64,000 nt of DNA from Tieghemostelium lacteum (lineage: Eukaryota > Evosea > Eumycetozoa > Dictyosteliales > Raperosteliaceae): NCBI GenBank assembly GCA_001606155.1, contig LODT01000049.1:54841-118840 (forward strand), in the 5' to 3' direction. The notes below the pieces were generated by a model, which saw only the letters and a list, made by a program, of their open reading frames with translations, was not told the origin of the DNA and ran no database searches. A program made the translations under genes and the position numbers. Position 1 is the stretch's first letter. The number at the start of each line of letters is the position of its first letter. Positions 11,993 to 25,440 of this stretch are shown piece after piece.

Positions 11993-12554
11993 TCATTTTT
12001 CAGGGAATTTAAAGTCTGGATTAGGAAGAAATTCACCACGTACAAAGGTAAAGGAAATACAATGATCCCTAATGAATTTCCTGAATTTTGGTCTTTCAGA
12101 TTCCTCTTGTTTTTCAATGTGATCATTATAACGATCATTGGTTACAATGACTGCATTGTGTTTCTTTGCATAGTGAATTGCATAACTGTCATCATAGTCT
12201 TGTGGGGGAGTCAAACTTACTAGATTGGCTTCAACCAATTTCTGTAGACCTACTAGATCATCAGCAATATCTCTATATTCAAACAATGTAAAATTCTTTT
12301 TGGGTTCATGTGAGGTCTTTGTAGAGATAAATGACTGAGGAACAAAAGCAACTACTTCATATCCTCTCTGGTTATAATAATCCAATGCTTTTTTTAGTGA
12401 ACTTACTGAAAATTTCTTTGTGGTACCATATTTTGCAACATTTGGACCATCAATAACAACTACAGATTTATGAAGTCTTTTTTGTTGTCTAGTCTGTGTA
12501 TATAAAATTGAATCAGATGGTACATCTAGTATCCCCCCTCTTATATTTTGCACC

Positions 12555-12630
<76 letters not shown>

Positions 12631-14715
12631 GAGTAGGTGGTGGTTGAATTAAAACCTGTGGTTGGGGTACTGTCTGTGGTTGTTGAGTTGGTTTCATTAT
12701 TTTCTGAGAATCTAATAGAAGAGGTTGAGGAATAGGAGGTGGAGTGATAGAGTTGTCACCAGTCCACAGGATTTCTTCCTCATCTTCAGAATCTAATTCA
12801 TTTGATTCCTTTTCAGAACCAGAGCTGTTAGTATGACTGATAGAATTTGAATGAAGTGAGGTATTATTAATGAGACGTCTTCGAGTAGTAGCATTTACAT
12901 CATCATCCTCTTCATCAACTTCATCAGATTCTTCTTCATCTTCACTAGATCCATCAGAATCAAATTCACCATCAGTACTATTTTCATCATCATCTTCATT
13001 GTTTGTAGATTCATCACCACTTTCATAGTCAAATATGTCTTTATCATCTGATAGACTTGCATTATTTGACTGTTCATTATTATTATATAATTTTGGAGAT
13101 GGTGAGACTGACTTTACGTTTCCAACAACAGATGATTGGTTATCACTAGGTTTGTTTCTTGAGTTGGTGGAGGTAGGTAATGGTGCAATAACAATAGGGA
13201 ACATTTGTTTAGGGTTTGGATTCTCTTGTGCCTGGAAAAGTCTACCAATGTTACCAACAATTACATCCTTGATGATAGTTTGTTCTTTGTTTTTCTCTAC
13301 AATGACACGATAGCCTGGTACATCATGTTTGACTTGGTCAACTTTACAAGATACCTTACATTCCTTTATAATGCAACCATAAGTGAAGCCACCCTTACTT
13401 CTAGGTACCAACACAATTTGGTTCTGAGAGAATTTAGATGATGGTGAGAATATCAAGCTATTAAGATCACGCAATGTTGGTTTCTTTCCAATGATATCTG
13501 GTAGAGTTTGTGGTTGGTCTGCTCTTGTTATACTATATTGCTTGGCATTTTTAGGTACCTGATTCAACGGAACTAGTTTACCTAAATATGAAGATGGTAA
13601 ATCCTTGTAGAAATTATCATTCTTTTTTCCACTTCCGGAAGGATAAACTGCACGATATTGTATGACAGCATGTTTAACCTGAGTATCATGATGACAAGTA
13701 TCCGATTCAACTACATCTAAAATTCTACCATAAGTGAAACCACCTCTAGATCTGGGTACTAATACAATCTCTTTACTTTCAAAAGTATTCATTGGTGAGA
13801 ATGTAACATTATCTAAATCATAATGTAAAGGTGATTCACCAAGTTTTCTCTGAAGTGATGATGGTGATGTTGGTTTTTTCTTTAGTTCCTGAGTAGTGGT
13901 ACCATTTTTATTATCCTGTGATCTCTTTGAATTCTTTTTTGCTGCTGTTTTGTCATCCTTTTCACCAGCGCTGGAAGAACTATTTGCATCTTTTTTATTT
14001 CTATTAGAATCTCTAGTTTTTCTATTTCTCCTATTGGATTTTGCTATCTTTTCAGGTGTAGTATTATTAATCTCAGTGGATACTGGTTTATTAAACAATT
14101 GGTTTAATTTATCTGGATCTATATTATATATATAAAGGATTAGAATGAATATTCAAATGTGTTAAAAGTTGACAATTTAAACTTACCTATATTATCCTCA
14201 TTTCTCTTTAGAATTTTAATAGAGACTTCATCTTCATTTTTTGGTTTGGTTGTGGTAGATGATTTTTCACGTCTATTTCTTCCCTTGTTGTCTTTGTTTG
14301 TACTTTTTTTAGATGTTGGTGAGGATATTGGTTTTGTTGGTGTATTTTGTTGCTGTTGTTGTTTAGAAGATGGAGTCCCAATAATAGATTGATTTGAAAA
14401 TGGTTGAAGTTTTTGTAAACTACCCTCTACTGGTTGTCTATTATTGATTTTTTCTCTTCTTTTTTGGTTTTGTTGAATTGTTGACGAATTATGATTCTTA
14501 TTAATTTGATTTTGTTGATGGAAATCCTCTAAACTGTTTACATTGAAAAATGGACCAACGGGATGAATATGGTCAATTGCTCTCTGATTGTGTTGTTGGA
14601 GTTGATTGAATTCATCTTCATCTGATTCCCCATTATTGTCAATGTCAATGAAATCAAAACAAGAGGCTATAAGTTTTTCATTGTCGCTGTCAATTTCATT
14701 GTCACTAATATTCAT
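11993..14715 (-). CDS. Regnase-like NYN ribonuclease with duplicated N-terminal modules and polyQ tract
   Basis: Two exons, 14715-14187 and 14118-11993 (donor GTAAGT), 884 residues. The C-terminal 155 residues are a Zc3h12a/Regnase-type NYN (PIN-like) endoribonuclease domain. VVVIDGPNVAKYG carries the first catalytic Asp, YDDSYAIHYAKKHNAVIVTN the paired Asps, and NDRYNDH the last acidic sites, followed by the family's KFRKFI...FTFVRGEFLPNPD ending. No CCCH zinc finger is present, unlike animal Regnase proteins. Upstream lie two copies of a module sharing VLVPRS(R/K)GGFTYG at residues about 283-310 and 400-426, each followed by a Cys/His-containing segment and a Tyr-Arg strand, possibly Tudor/SH3-like. 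A very acidic Ser/Asp/Glu stretch and a 26-residue Gln run (about 673-698) separate them from the nuclease. Predicted RNA decay factor; the target is unknown. Confidence 0.85.
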
Positions 14716-15338
14716 TTTACAAAACTATAGTTGTTTATGTTTCTTTTTTTTTTTTTCTTTTTTTTTTTTTTACTTTATATTATATTAAATTGATTCTAGG
14801 TTGGTTAGCTGTTATGGTTAAGTATTATTATTATTAATATACGACTTATTACTGGTGTTTTACTAGTTTTGGGTTGCCAATAATAATAATGTTATATCTC
14901 TTTTGACTTTTTTTCCTTTTTTTTGAAAATAAAATATAGGGAGGTAGGGTAATTACGGACTTGAAGTATTATGTTACTTTATCAAACAAATCTATAATTA
15001 ATTATTACTTTTGATATTCTATTATTCTCAAGACAAGATTGCATAGTGGGTTTCAATTTTGTTGAAGAGGAATTGCTTTTTTTTTTTTTAGGATGTTATT
15101 AATTCGATAAGAGTGTTGGTCAAAAGATAGGTTACTTATAAAACCTATATATTCTTTTAACTTTATAAAAAACTAAGTTTTCAACTCTATTATTGTGAAA
15201 TAAAAATAGATGTTAGTTTTAATAAATAAAAAAAAAAAAAAGATCTTTTTCATGAAAATAAATAACAATTTTTCAATTCTTACGAAATTCCTGCATTTGG
15301 TGTTGTGAAATTTCTCAAGCATTTAATTAATAAAATGA
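14716..15338. other. Intergenic, no gene seen
   Basis: AT-rich sequence with long T and A runs. It lies between the NYN RNase start and the end of the MITD1-like gene. No tRNA, ORF or repeat was recognised. Confidence 0.6.
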
Positions 15339-16619
15339 TTAATCCCCTTTGAAAATGTCAACACTGGTTTCCAAAGTTGCTCTAAAATTATCATCATGTG
15401 ATCCTATACTATATTTTTGAAAATTTAAACCCAATGTTAGAACATTATCTATAAAAAGATACGTATAGGAGGATGATTTAATCAATAATAATTACACATA
15501 CCAATATTTAGAAGATGGCTTTTGATAGAAATCCAAACCCCTGCCTAATTTAATTTTATAACCATTGGATACCTCAATGACTCTATCATGTAATGTTTTT
15601 GAAAATTGGAAATTAAATGTAACATTAAAAGGAACAAAATCCTCTTTCATCTGAATTTATACAAATATAGATAAAGTGGGGATAATGTGTGTGTGGTGTT
15701 AATATCTATTAATTTCAAATAATCACAATTCATAATAATTACCTGTTTAAATAATAATTTTAGTTCATCTTCTTGTGTTGGAGAATCAAAACTTGTTGAA
15801 AGGGTGATAAAAATTGGTTTATAGGTATGAGATCTTTGTTGTTCATTATATGTACAGTTTTTCTTGACTACAAGTTCACAAAATTTAATAAAGTTATCAC
15901 ATTGATGTTTAGTTCTAATATAAGGGTCATCAATTTTAATAGCACTCGCACCAATAAGATATTCACCAAACAATTGTTCATAGGAACAACCTGTAGATCC
16001 ATTTTTAATCTTTAGACTTTTAACTAATGTAATTTTACCAGTTCCACCTGATTCAGTTGATTTTGTAGGATTAGGTACATAAGGTGTAACAATTGGTGCA
16101 GATGGTCTAGGATCAAATGTAGGTACCGATGGTAAAAGTAAATCTAAATTTGAACTATTATGACTACTACTGATATTATCATTAATTGGTAACTGAGATG
16201 GAGGTGTTGGGAATTGTAATGAAGTATTTGGTGATAATTTTACAGGCATTGGTGGTAGCAATGATGTAGGTGATGTAGGTGATGTTATACAAGTGTTACA
16301 AGATGGTAATTGTTGTTGTTGTTTTTGAAGTTCTTTTAATTGCTCACAACGATTTAGATATTCATTCATTTTTAATTTTAATGTCATTTTTACTCTTTCA
16401 TTTTTTTCAACTATATTGATGATAGTGTTAGTACGTAATCGTATATATATATATATTTATATAGAAATATTAGATTTTACTTTTTAGAGCACTAATAAAA
16501 CCTTCTATTCCTGTTAGATATAATCTCAAAGCTTCAGACCAATTTCCACTCCTATCATTTAAAGCAGCTTGTTGAATCAATGTATAGGATTGTTTCAGTA
16601 GATTAGTAGTATCACCCAT
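15339..16619 (-). CDS. mitd1: MITD1-like protein: MIT domain plus MITD1 C-terminal phospholipase-D-like domain
   Basis: Predicted partner of ESCRT-III in abscission, as described for human MITD1. Four exons: 16619-16481, 16410-15743, 15650-15502 and 15408-15339, 341 residues. The N-terminal MIT domain (residues about 1-75) reads LLKQSYTLIQQAALNDRSGN, then WSEALRLYLTGIEGF, then after the first intron KIEKNERVKMTLKLKMNEYL, the classic three-helix pattern. A Pro/Ser/Thr linker of about 75 residues follows. The C-terminal domain shows YLIGASAIKIDDPYIR, the conserved MITD1 core, then FSKTLHDRVIEVSNGYKIKL, GRGLDFYQKP and LETSVDIFKGD. The last splice joins SSKY/CIGS. The small exons 1, 3 and 4 were placed by reading frame and homology. 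Confidence 0.87.
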
Positions 16620-17147
16620 TCTTATTTATCCCTATGAAAAAAACTAATCAAAATTAATAAAAAAAAAAAAAAAAATTAATAACATTATTCTTTAATTTTT
16701 AAGAGTAGTAGATCAATTTATAATTTAGAATAAATATATCTTGATTATATTATTAATTCAATTTAAACCTCTACTTTATAAAATTTTAAATATATTTTCA
16801 TTTTAAATAAAATTTAGAAATTAATTTAATCAGATATAATGAATATTATTTAATAATAATTATAATTATAAAAATAAAATTGAAATAAAATATTTTAAAT
16901 AGATAAACTATATGTAGGTAGTTCATATTGTTATTTAGAAAAACTAATAGACATTGACTTTTAAAATCAATTGTAAAGAATGAAATTAGTGAAAATCTCC
17001 ACAACATCTCAATGAGATATTTCAAAATCATCAAATTACATTCTACTATAAAAGAAAATATCACCAAATTTAAATTAAATTAAAATTTTGTTTTTAATTA
17101 TAAATAATATATACATAAAAATATATAAAATATTCTCTCTCTCTTTT
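16620..17147. other. Intergenic, no gene seen
   Basis: Very AT-rich, with poly-A around 16661-16675 and ATTAAT-type repeats. It is the promoter side of the MITD1-like gene and the 3' side of atg2. No feature was recognised. Confidence 0.6.
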
Positions 17148-20100
17148 TTACTTTTTATTAGATTTATATTTGTTGTCCATTTCAATCTTTTTTTGTGGAT
17201 CAATGTGGTTTCTGACACCTAATAGAGTTTTTGATACACCTTCAGTAATACCAATCATTGGTCTAATAATTGCAATGGGAACAGCTTTTACAATTGATTT
17301 AACATAACCCTTTGTACCTTTTTGGTGATACTCTTTCATTGGAATGGCAATAATAGTTTGTACTGTTGATTTTAATTCTCTAGATACACTTTCATAAGCA
17401 TGTTGAATACCTTCTCTAGTGTCCATTGGTTGATCTGATAACTTACTACTACTATGAGTTGGTGTGAATGTTATAATATTCAATTTTGGTGAGTTTGCCA
17501 TACTATGTAATGCACTATTATTATTAAGAAGTATATTATTATTATTATTTACATTTAATAATGAAGATGGAGTATTTGGAAGTGATCTTTGAGTGAGTGA
17601 TGGTGAAGAAGAAGGTGAATTCTTTGAAAGTACATTATCAGCAATTTCCAATAGACCTTGTGTACCAATGGCAACTTTAGCACCAACTGATAGAGTTTCA
17701 ATAGTGAGATTCTTTAGGAATGTAGTTGTACCTTTTTTAAGACCTCTGAATAATTTACCATCTTTTTTGTACTGTTCATAAGGAAGAATAACAAGATTTG
17801 CTAATGATTCACCAATGTGAATAATGGAATTAAGACCACGTACACCAGATACATATCCAAGTAACTGTGTATTGATAATATGTGGTATCCATGCTTTACC
17901 AATTTGATTAATTAATGCTGACCAACCACCAACACCATTTAATTTCAGTCTGTTTAGGTTCAAAACTGCACCTTCCAATGGCAGTAAATTTAAAAGTTCA
18001 GCATAGTTACCAGTAGTCAATGAATAGTAATCTACTTTTTTAGGTTTATAATCAATTTTCAGACGAATTGGTAAAATTTCAACACTTTGGAAATAGGTAA
18101 TTTCTTGAGCTTCTTTTTCAGAGGTTTGCGCCTTATCTTCTGGTATTGATCTACTAACAGTTTGTGACTGTTTTCTATTATGAGGTGTAGTGTATATAGG
18201 TGGTGATGTAGACCCAATTTCATTACTACTACTACTACTACTATTGATAGTTTCAAATGAACTTGGAGATGGTAATGAAAGTGCTACTTTTGGTTTATAA
18301 CTTATAAAGTCATAGATAAAGGTAACTGTATCTTGATCAATATGGAATCTCAATGGTAAGACTAACAGTTTTAATCTATTCTCTTGTAGTAATGGTCTTG
18401 ATAAATCAGGTCTAATAGTTTCAAATAGTATCTTAATCATTGGTGACTGTTGATATCTAGTTATATTAGTATCACTATACAAGAACTTATTCCATAAACT
18501 AGAAGGTACATGATCAACCACTGTAATATCATTAATATGTAATGACAATCTTTTTGCAAATTGATCACTTTCATTGAATCTATCTAATCTTAAATTTAGA
18601 TTAGAAAGTATTAATTCAACATAATGATTTACATCTCTAGCTTTAAATGTAGTATTTGCGTTATTATTATTACTAATAATATTTGAAGATGATGAAGTTG
18701 TTGAACCAGTTGACTTATTTAATGGAGTTGAAGATGAATCAGAAGTTGGTGATAAAGGTACTCTTTCATTCCAATCCAAACCATTAAATATTTTTATAGA
18801 GATATTTAATCTCTTAAAGATTAGACGTAAATTAGATTTTGGATAATTTGGTGGTAATTCAAAATCTTCTGGATCTTCATCTGGATTGGAAATATAATTC
18901 TCAACAGGTTCAATTAATTTAGTTAAACTTGTACTATTTGGTGACTGATCTAACCACACTACACTTCCATCTTTCGTAGTACTAATATTGTTATTATTAT
19001 TATTATTATTATTATTAATAAAAGGTGTTGAAGGTGATTGTTGATTATTCAAAAGTTCATCAGCATCCATATAGAATTCATCATTATCTACAATATTATT
19101 AAGACTAGCATTTTTTGGAATTTGATATTGATCTAATCTATCATGATCATAATCTTCTATCAATATACCACCAGCCATTGGAGCACCTATAGAAGTCTGT
19201 GATGAGGTGTCTTGATTGAAATCATTCAATTCAGTAAGAGAAGTTGTAGATTCACTTACTACAGATATCTTTGAATTTGATAATAAATCCATTGGTGAAT
19301 AATATTCATAGACATCAGAGTCCTGATCATCATCTGAAAAATCAACAAATTTATCTTCATCAAAATCATCAAATCCAAGACTATTACTATTATTTGGTAC
19401 ATTATTGGAGCTATTATTCATTTGTACTACTGTTGTAGTAGTTGGAGTTGGAGTTGGAGTTGTATTTGTAGGAGTTGAAGATGAATTTGTAGTAGTAACA
19501 CTATCATTAGAAGATCTAAAATTATCTTGATTAATTAGAATATCAATATTTTCTTTTAGATCAGGTGTTATACCTTGAGATACAATAAGATCAGCAACCT
19601 CTGCCAAGGGTATATCCAAACCAAGGAAATTACTCAACAGTTCATTCAATACATGAAAAGAATCGGCACATGCTGATAATGATAATAGATTATGATTATA
19701 ATCCAACAGTATAGATGACTTGGTATGTAATTCAAATTCAATATAATCACTATGAACTATTGGTACAAATCCCATTGATTTCCAACCCAATACATTTACA
19801 TTATCAATCTGTCCTGTTAAACCACCACCACCACCACTACTACTATTAACATTTCTACTTGCAGTATTCTCACTATCATTTGAATAACTAAAATTAAACA
19901 TTCCTGGTGTTGGTAACCCATGTAAGTGTCTAATATTATCAATAATATAAACATAATTATTCTGAGTGATACATGATAATATCTCTGTTAACTCTAACCA
20001 TTTCAATTTAATATCGTTAAAGAATATTATACCAACTGCCAGTAAATTTGGTGAACTATAATATATTGAGCTATTTAAAAAACTAATATAATATCTATTA

Positions 20101-23100
20101 ACATTACTTTCATCCTTCTCTTTTTTACTCTTAATATTATTATTATCATTTTGAATTGGTGGAGGTGATTGTTGTTGTTGTTGTTGTTTTTGATCATCAG
20201 AAGAGGATAGTGTAAAAAACTCTATAAAATTTGAAATTTGATTAGAGTTTAGGTGATGATGTATGGTTAAACCTTTAATACCAATAGAGTAGATTTTTCC
20301 TTTAATGTATGGATCTAAGAAATTAGAGGTATCATTGGTGAAAGATAAAATTGCAGATATTGCAGATTCATCAGGACTAGCTATATAATTTAGTGATTTG
20401 GTAAGTATTGGTTGATAATCTCTTTGGTTATGACTGAAATCTTGACCCCTTAGATCCAATTTCTTTACATTGGCAGTTATAAATTGAATATCTTTACCAA
20501 AGTACTGTGATACATTAAATAACTCCAATCTTTCAAATGACAATTTATAACGAGATGATGCATGTTCACTAAACAATAATTCACCTCTATTCAATATCAT
20601 TGATAGTGAAAATAGACTAAAACCAAATAAACTATTGTCGTAATTATTATTGTCTATATTACTGGCAGTTAATTTAGCACTATTTAAAAGTTTTGGATAG
20701 ATTGACAGTGCTTTTACTAATGTTTCATAGGTTGATTTCTTTAAATCAACTGAAATATAAGGGATAATTACATTTACAGAATACTTTGAAGATTCAATGG
20801 AAGAATGCCTAAAAAAGTTAATTTCTTCAGGTTCAGCCTCGTCAGGCCAACCACCTAGAATACTTCCTTCTGAAACTGATACAAATGTAGAATATGGTCC
20901 CTTATGATATTGTTGGTTATCCATTTTGGAAAATGGATTAAAATTGCATTGTTGTTGTTCTTGTTGGTGATATGTAGGTGTAGGAATTGGAGGAGTAGTT
21001 GCATAATGATAATAGGTATTTTCATCTAAAACCTCTTCAATTTCTTGACCATCTTCAATATAGTCACTAAAATGACGATGTTGATCAGAAACTAATGAAT
21101 CATTAAAAGGACCACCTCTAACAGTAATCTCAATAGGTATTGGATTGGCAGAATCATTAGAATCTTTAGTTTTTATCTCTAGAAATTGGTCAACTATCAT
21201 TTTAGAACCAGAACTAGTATATAATCGTGATGAAATTCTATTAAAATCAACCAACCACTTGTGATCAGATATATCACTAATCATATTACTATTCAATCTA
21301 AGATCTTCAATTAATATCTCAAAATTTTTTGATTTATCTAATTGAAAAGATCTATTATTATTATACAATAAAATTAGTATAGATCTATATTATATAATTA
21401 ACCAATTCAATACTTACTTGAATAATGATTGTTGTTGATCTTCTATTTGAGGTAACATTATATTTAATGTAATTAAATTACAATAAAGTGATATAAATGT
21501 AGTTATTGATTCTTGTTCAGTACTATCTACACTGTCATCATTATTCTGCTGATTTTGATGATCACCACTATTATAATTATTAAATAACTTTGAATTTGAA
21601 CTATTTAATATATTTTCGCTATGTACATTTTTAGAAGCTAATGTGGATTTACTAGTAATCTCTGACATTAGTTGTTGAATAAATATTAATGTATATGGAT
21701 CCAAATTCATTATAACATTATTTAATATCTTTATATTTAATTCTTTTTGATATTTATCAACTATTTAAGTTATTGAAGTGTGTTAATTTGATTTAGTATT
21801 TTTTTGGAAATATTTTCTGTATATTATACCTACTATTTATATTTACAAATATATATTTAGTATTATCAGTAGTACTATTATTATTATTATTATTATTATT
21901 ATTCACTATTAAAACTGGAAACATTTGTTTTAGTTCATAAATAAAGGTGTCTAGAGTGAGAGATTGTATAGACAATTCTATTTGTTTTTCTCTGTTGGAC
22001 TCTTTTGTGCTAATAGTTAAATCTTTAATTTGTAAAAATAAACTATCAGATTGAAGTGATTTAGTTAGATCTGAACTAAAATATTGTTGTGTACTGCTAT
22101 TATTAGTTGATTTCGATATAAAAACATTTAATGATTTCCAATTTAAATTGATTGAATATAAAAACGATGTTGATAATGTTGATGTTTCTGCTGTTGTTGT
22201 TGTTGTTGTTGTTGTTGCTGATGTCGATGCGTTGTTGGTTTTATTATTATTCGATAAATCTATATCCTCTGATAAGACTGATTGTGAATCATTTGAATTT
22301 ATCATAAACTTTGATAACAATTGAATTGTTGTTGGGTTTAAGAGTAAATTCCAATTCTGAAATTGACCGTCTATTGTGAACATTGGTTCATTTAATAACT
22401 TTTCATTTCTCTTAATTTTTAGATTGATTTCGTCAATCCATTTAGGTGTATTGGTATTATTGTTACTAGATGAAAATGTAGGTGAGGTGGTAGTTGTAGT
22501 TGGTAAAGTTGGGTATTTATTAGTAAATATAACATGAAATTGAGAATACGGTATAATATCAAAGATAGTAGACTGATAATATCTATCGTCTTTTAAAATA
22601 TTTCCTTGATATTCACCAATGAGAATAGAATAGTTTTTCAATTGTAATTTCTTATAGTAATAGTCTTGATCGTTACTATTCGTTTTACTATTACTACTAT
22701 TGCTATTACTATTTAAATCTGTCATTTCTATAGAATCAATAACTAATAACAAAATAGTTGATTTGTTTAAATATTTATCAAATCTAGATATTGTAATTGT
22801 ACATTTATCAACTTTAAAATATATTCTACCAATTAGTGATTTTAAAATCTCTGAAAGTGCCTCTAATCCCTCCTTTTCAAATTTACTGCTTTGCATTTTA
22901 TCAATTTCTTCGTCTTCATCAGAGTAATAGGTTGGTTGATCCATTTCTAAAATCTTTTTACTATTACTCTTTGTAGCACTATTACTATTCATTTGATTTT
23001 CAGTTTTCTGATCTAACCACTGTTCATCTAATTCTTTGATTTTATTAACTACTATATTATCATAATCTACAAATATATTAATTATTAGAACTAATTTTAA

Positions 23101-23409
23101 ATTATTTAAAATAATTAATGTAAAAGACATACCGTCATTATATACAAAATTTAAATCTAAATTGGATAAGGTAAATTCACAAGTCGACAGAATTTTAGTT
23201 TGTATTGAACTTATATAACCAGTTGACATTGACAATGGGAATGCATTGAGTAATTCTTTATTGATTAACTCAGAGTTGATTTCAAAGTCATTCAATAACA
23301 GTGTTCCTTTTTTGAATCCAACTTCTACTTTATCCTTATCAATTTCATATTTACTATATTTGCCAAAATACTTTTTGACCAAGAATTTAACTATTCTGAT
23401 GTGATACAT
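17148..23409 (-). CDS. atg2: Autophagy-related protein 2 (ATG2), bridge-like lipid transfer protein
   Basis: Moves lipid from the ER to the growing autophagosome membrane in known systems. Four exons: 23409-23133, 23066-21834, 21760-21418 and 21384-17148, 2029 residues, matching the usual ATG2 size of about 1900-2100. The N-terminus (FLVKKYFGKYSKYEIDKDKV, then GTLLLNDFEINSELIN) is the chorein/VPS13-type domain. The C-terminus (REGIQHAYESVSRELKSTVQ, then QKGTKGYVKSIVKAVPIAII and RPMIGITEGVSKTLLGVRN) is the conserved ATG2 C-terminal region with amphipathic helices. The middle is repeating beta-strand groove sequence broken by Asn/Ser/Thr-rich insertions typical of dictyostelids. The second intron uses a GTAGGT donor. 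The join at 21418/21384 (SLF/KSILILLYN) is the least certain. Confidence 0.88.
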
Positions 23410-25440
23410 CTTCTAATTTATTTGATATATCAAATTATTTCTAAAAACAACACATATACATAACATAGAAAATTAAATAATAAACACACAAAATTAATAA
23501 TTATTATCGTTTTTACAAAAAAAAAAAAATTTATTTAATTTGTTCGACTAATGTATTTTTAGTGTTTTAAAATAATTTTAAACTTATTATCTAATTTTAA
23601 AAGTACTTCTTTTTGATTACATCAATTTATTTAAAAAAATATTTTTTTTTTAGATAATATCTTAAAGATTATACATTAAAGACCTCAACTTCAAATAAGT
23701 TCTTATCACTATTTTATAATAATATAAAAATTTTCTAAAAGACCTTTTTTACATTTCTGATTAAGAAGAACAATAAATTCTATTAATTTTTAATGGTTCA
23801 TTTTTGTACAATTGGCTAAAAGAATAATTATTATTATAAAGTTGATCAAAAAGAAGATTAGAATCTTGGATAATGTAGATGATAATCAGTGTTAAAGATA
23901 GATTTCTCCACAAATAGAAACCTAGTATGAAATAGGTATTCTAATATGAAAGAATAGGGCCTCATACGATAAATTTTGTAGTAATTTAGAATATGGGGTT
24001 CATGGTGTAAATTATTTTAAAAAGAGTGTTATCCACATATTTGACAGCTTCTCTCCAAATGGGCCCACCAAATATTGCAAATTATTTATAAAAAGGTTAG
24101 TGTGGTTAGGGGTAAAAGGGTTTTAAAATTTAAAATGTAAAAGTGTAATGTGTGTGGTGGTTTTATGGATGTTTAGGAAAGATTTAAACCCACAACCAAC
24201 TCTCATTCATTAGAGGTGTTTGGGCAGAGGGAGTGTATTCTAACTGTGTAGACTGATAAGAGTTCTAATAACATTTTATCTTTTTTTGTTATAAAAAAAA
24301 TGTAAAATCACACAAAACACACACACACTCTCTAACACCTATTGCTATAAACTTAATGTGTGGTTGTTGATGTTGATTAATCAAATTTTGTTTGTTTTTT
24401 GTAATTTGATATAAATGATGAATGGCAGGTTGCATAGTTAGTTTTTTTTTTTTGGTTGTTAATATTAACAATAGATATTTAACAGTACATAAATAACCTC
24501 TCATTTGTATCATTAATTAAACACACACCCTCTCCTATCACTTCTCCTTTCTCTCACTATTTCTTACATTCTAGTACTGGATAGTAAGAACAACAATAAT
24601 AAAAACCAATCAAAACCATCTGTTTTGAAAATATTGTGACAGTTTACATTGTACAGTACGTGAAAGAGCTATAGTAAAAGATCAAATGCTCTTTTATTAA
24701 ATTTACAGTAGTTAGATTGTTTTAATTTCCTCAGCCATCACTCCTTATACAGTTTGTTGTAATAATAATTAAAATATTAATAATTTTAATATTTTGTAAA
24801 TTCGCTTTCCTTTGTTTTTAGAAGAGTCATCCAAACTCTCTCATCAAATTCCATTTAATCATATCTTGCCTAATTAGAGTGCCCCTATTTTTTAAATATT
24901 ATAATTTTTTTTAATATTTATTATCTCTAATTATAATTAAAAATATCACACTCCCTCATCACTCTCACTCATAATTCTAAAAATTAATAATTACAGAAAA
25001 TATATATATTTTTAGCGCCAGTTTAAATTCAGAAACCCAAATCATCAATCAATTTTCATTTAATTTTATATTTTTATTATTATTATTTAAAATTCAATAG
25101 TTTAAATTTGCATATTTTTTTTAATATAAACTCTTAAATTTATAATTTAAAAGTGTGTTAGTGGGTTGTGTTAGTGTGTGGTTTATTAGTCAAACTCTTT
25201 GAAGCTCACTCACCCAAAACAACATCAATAGTAAGCCAACTTACAAAAACCCAGAATTTCAAAAGACATTTTATATATATTTGTACAACTATTAGCAGAT
25301 TCAAAATAATTGGGTCAATTGATCTTTAGATATCAAGAAATCTAATAGTGGTTTTGCGTCTATTTTTTACTTGTTGTTAAAACAAAAAAAAAATATATAT
25401 TCTGAAACTATTTTAGTTTCAATAAATATTCATTTTCAAA
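23410..25440. other. 2-kb intergenic region, probable large cyclin promoter
   Basis: No protein gene is supported. It separates divergent atg2 (minus) and cyclin (plus). The half nearer atg2 is AT-rich. From about 24,100 on it carries alternating GT-rich and CA-rich tracts and CTCTC/ACACAC stretches, listed separately. A 74-codon frame at 24289-24513 on the minus strand overlaps those tracts and has no coding character. Confidence 0.55.
24146..25183. promoter_or_regulatory. Cluster of GT/CA-rich elements resembling Dictyostelium G-boxes
   Basis: GTAATGTGTGTGGTGG starts at 24146. CACAAAACACACACACAC lies near 24310, ACACACACCC near 24521, and GTGTGTTAGTGGGTTGTGTT with a following AGTGTGTGG at 25152-25183. 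Dictyostelium G-box factor binds paired GT-rich (or CA-rich on the other strand) half-sites, so developmental control of the downstream cyclin is a possibility. This is motif similarity only. Confidence 0.3.

Noticed and set aside
24289-24513. 74-codon minus-strand frame upstream of the cyclin
   Set aside because: Overlaps CA/GT-rich low-complexity sequence. No domain, and no splice partner seen.
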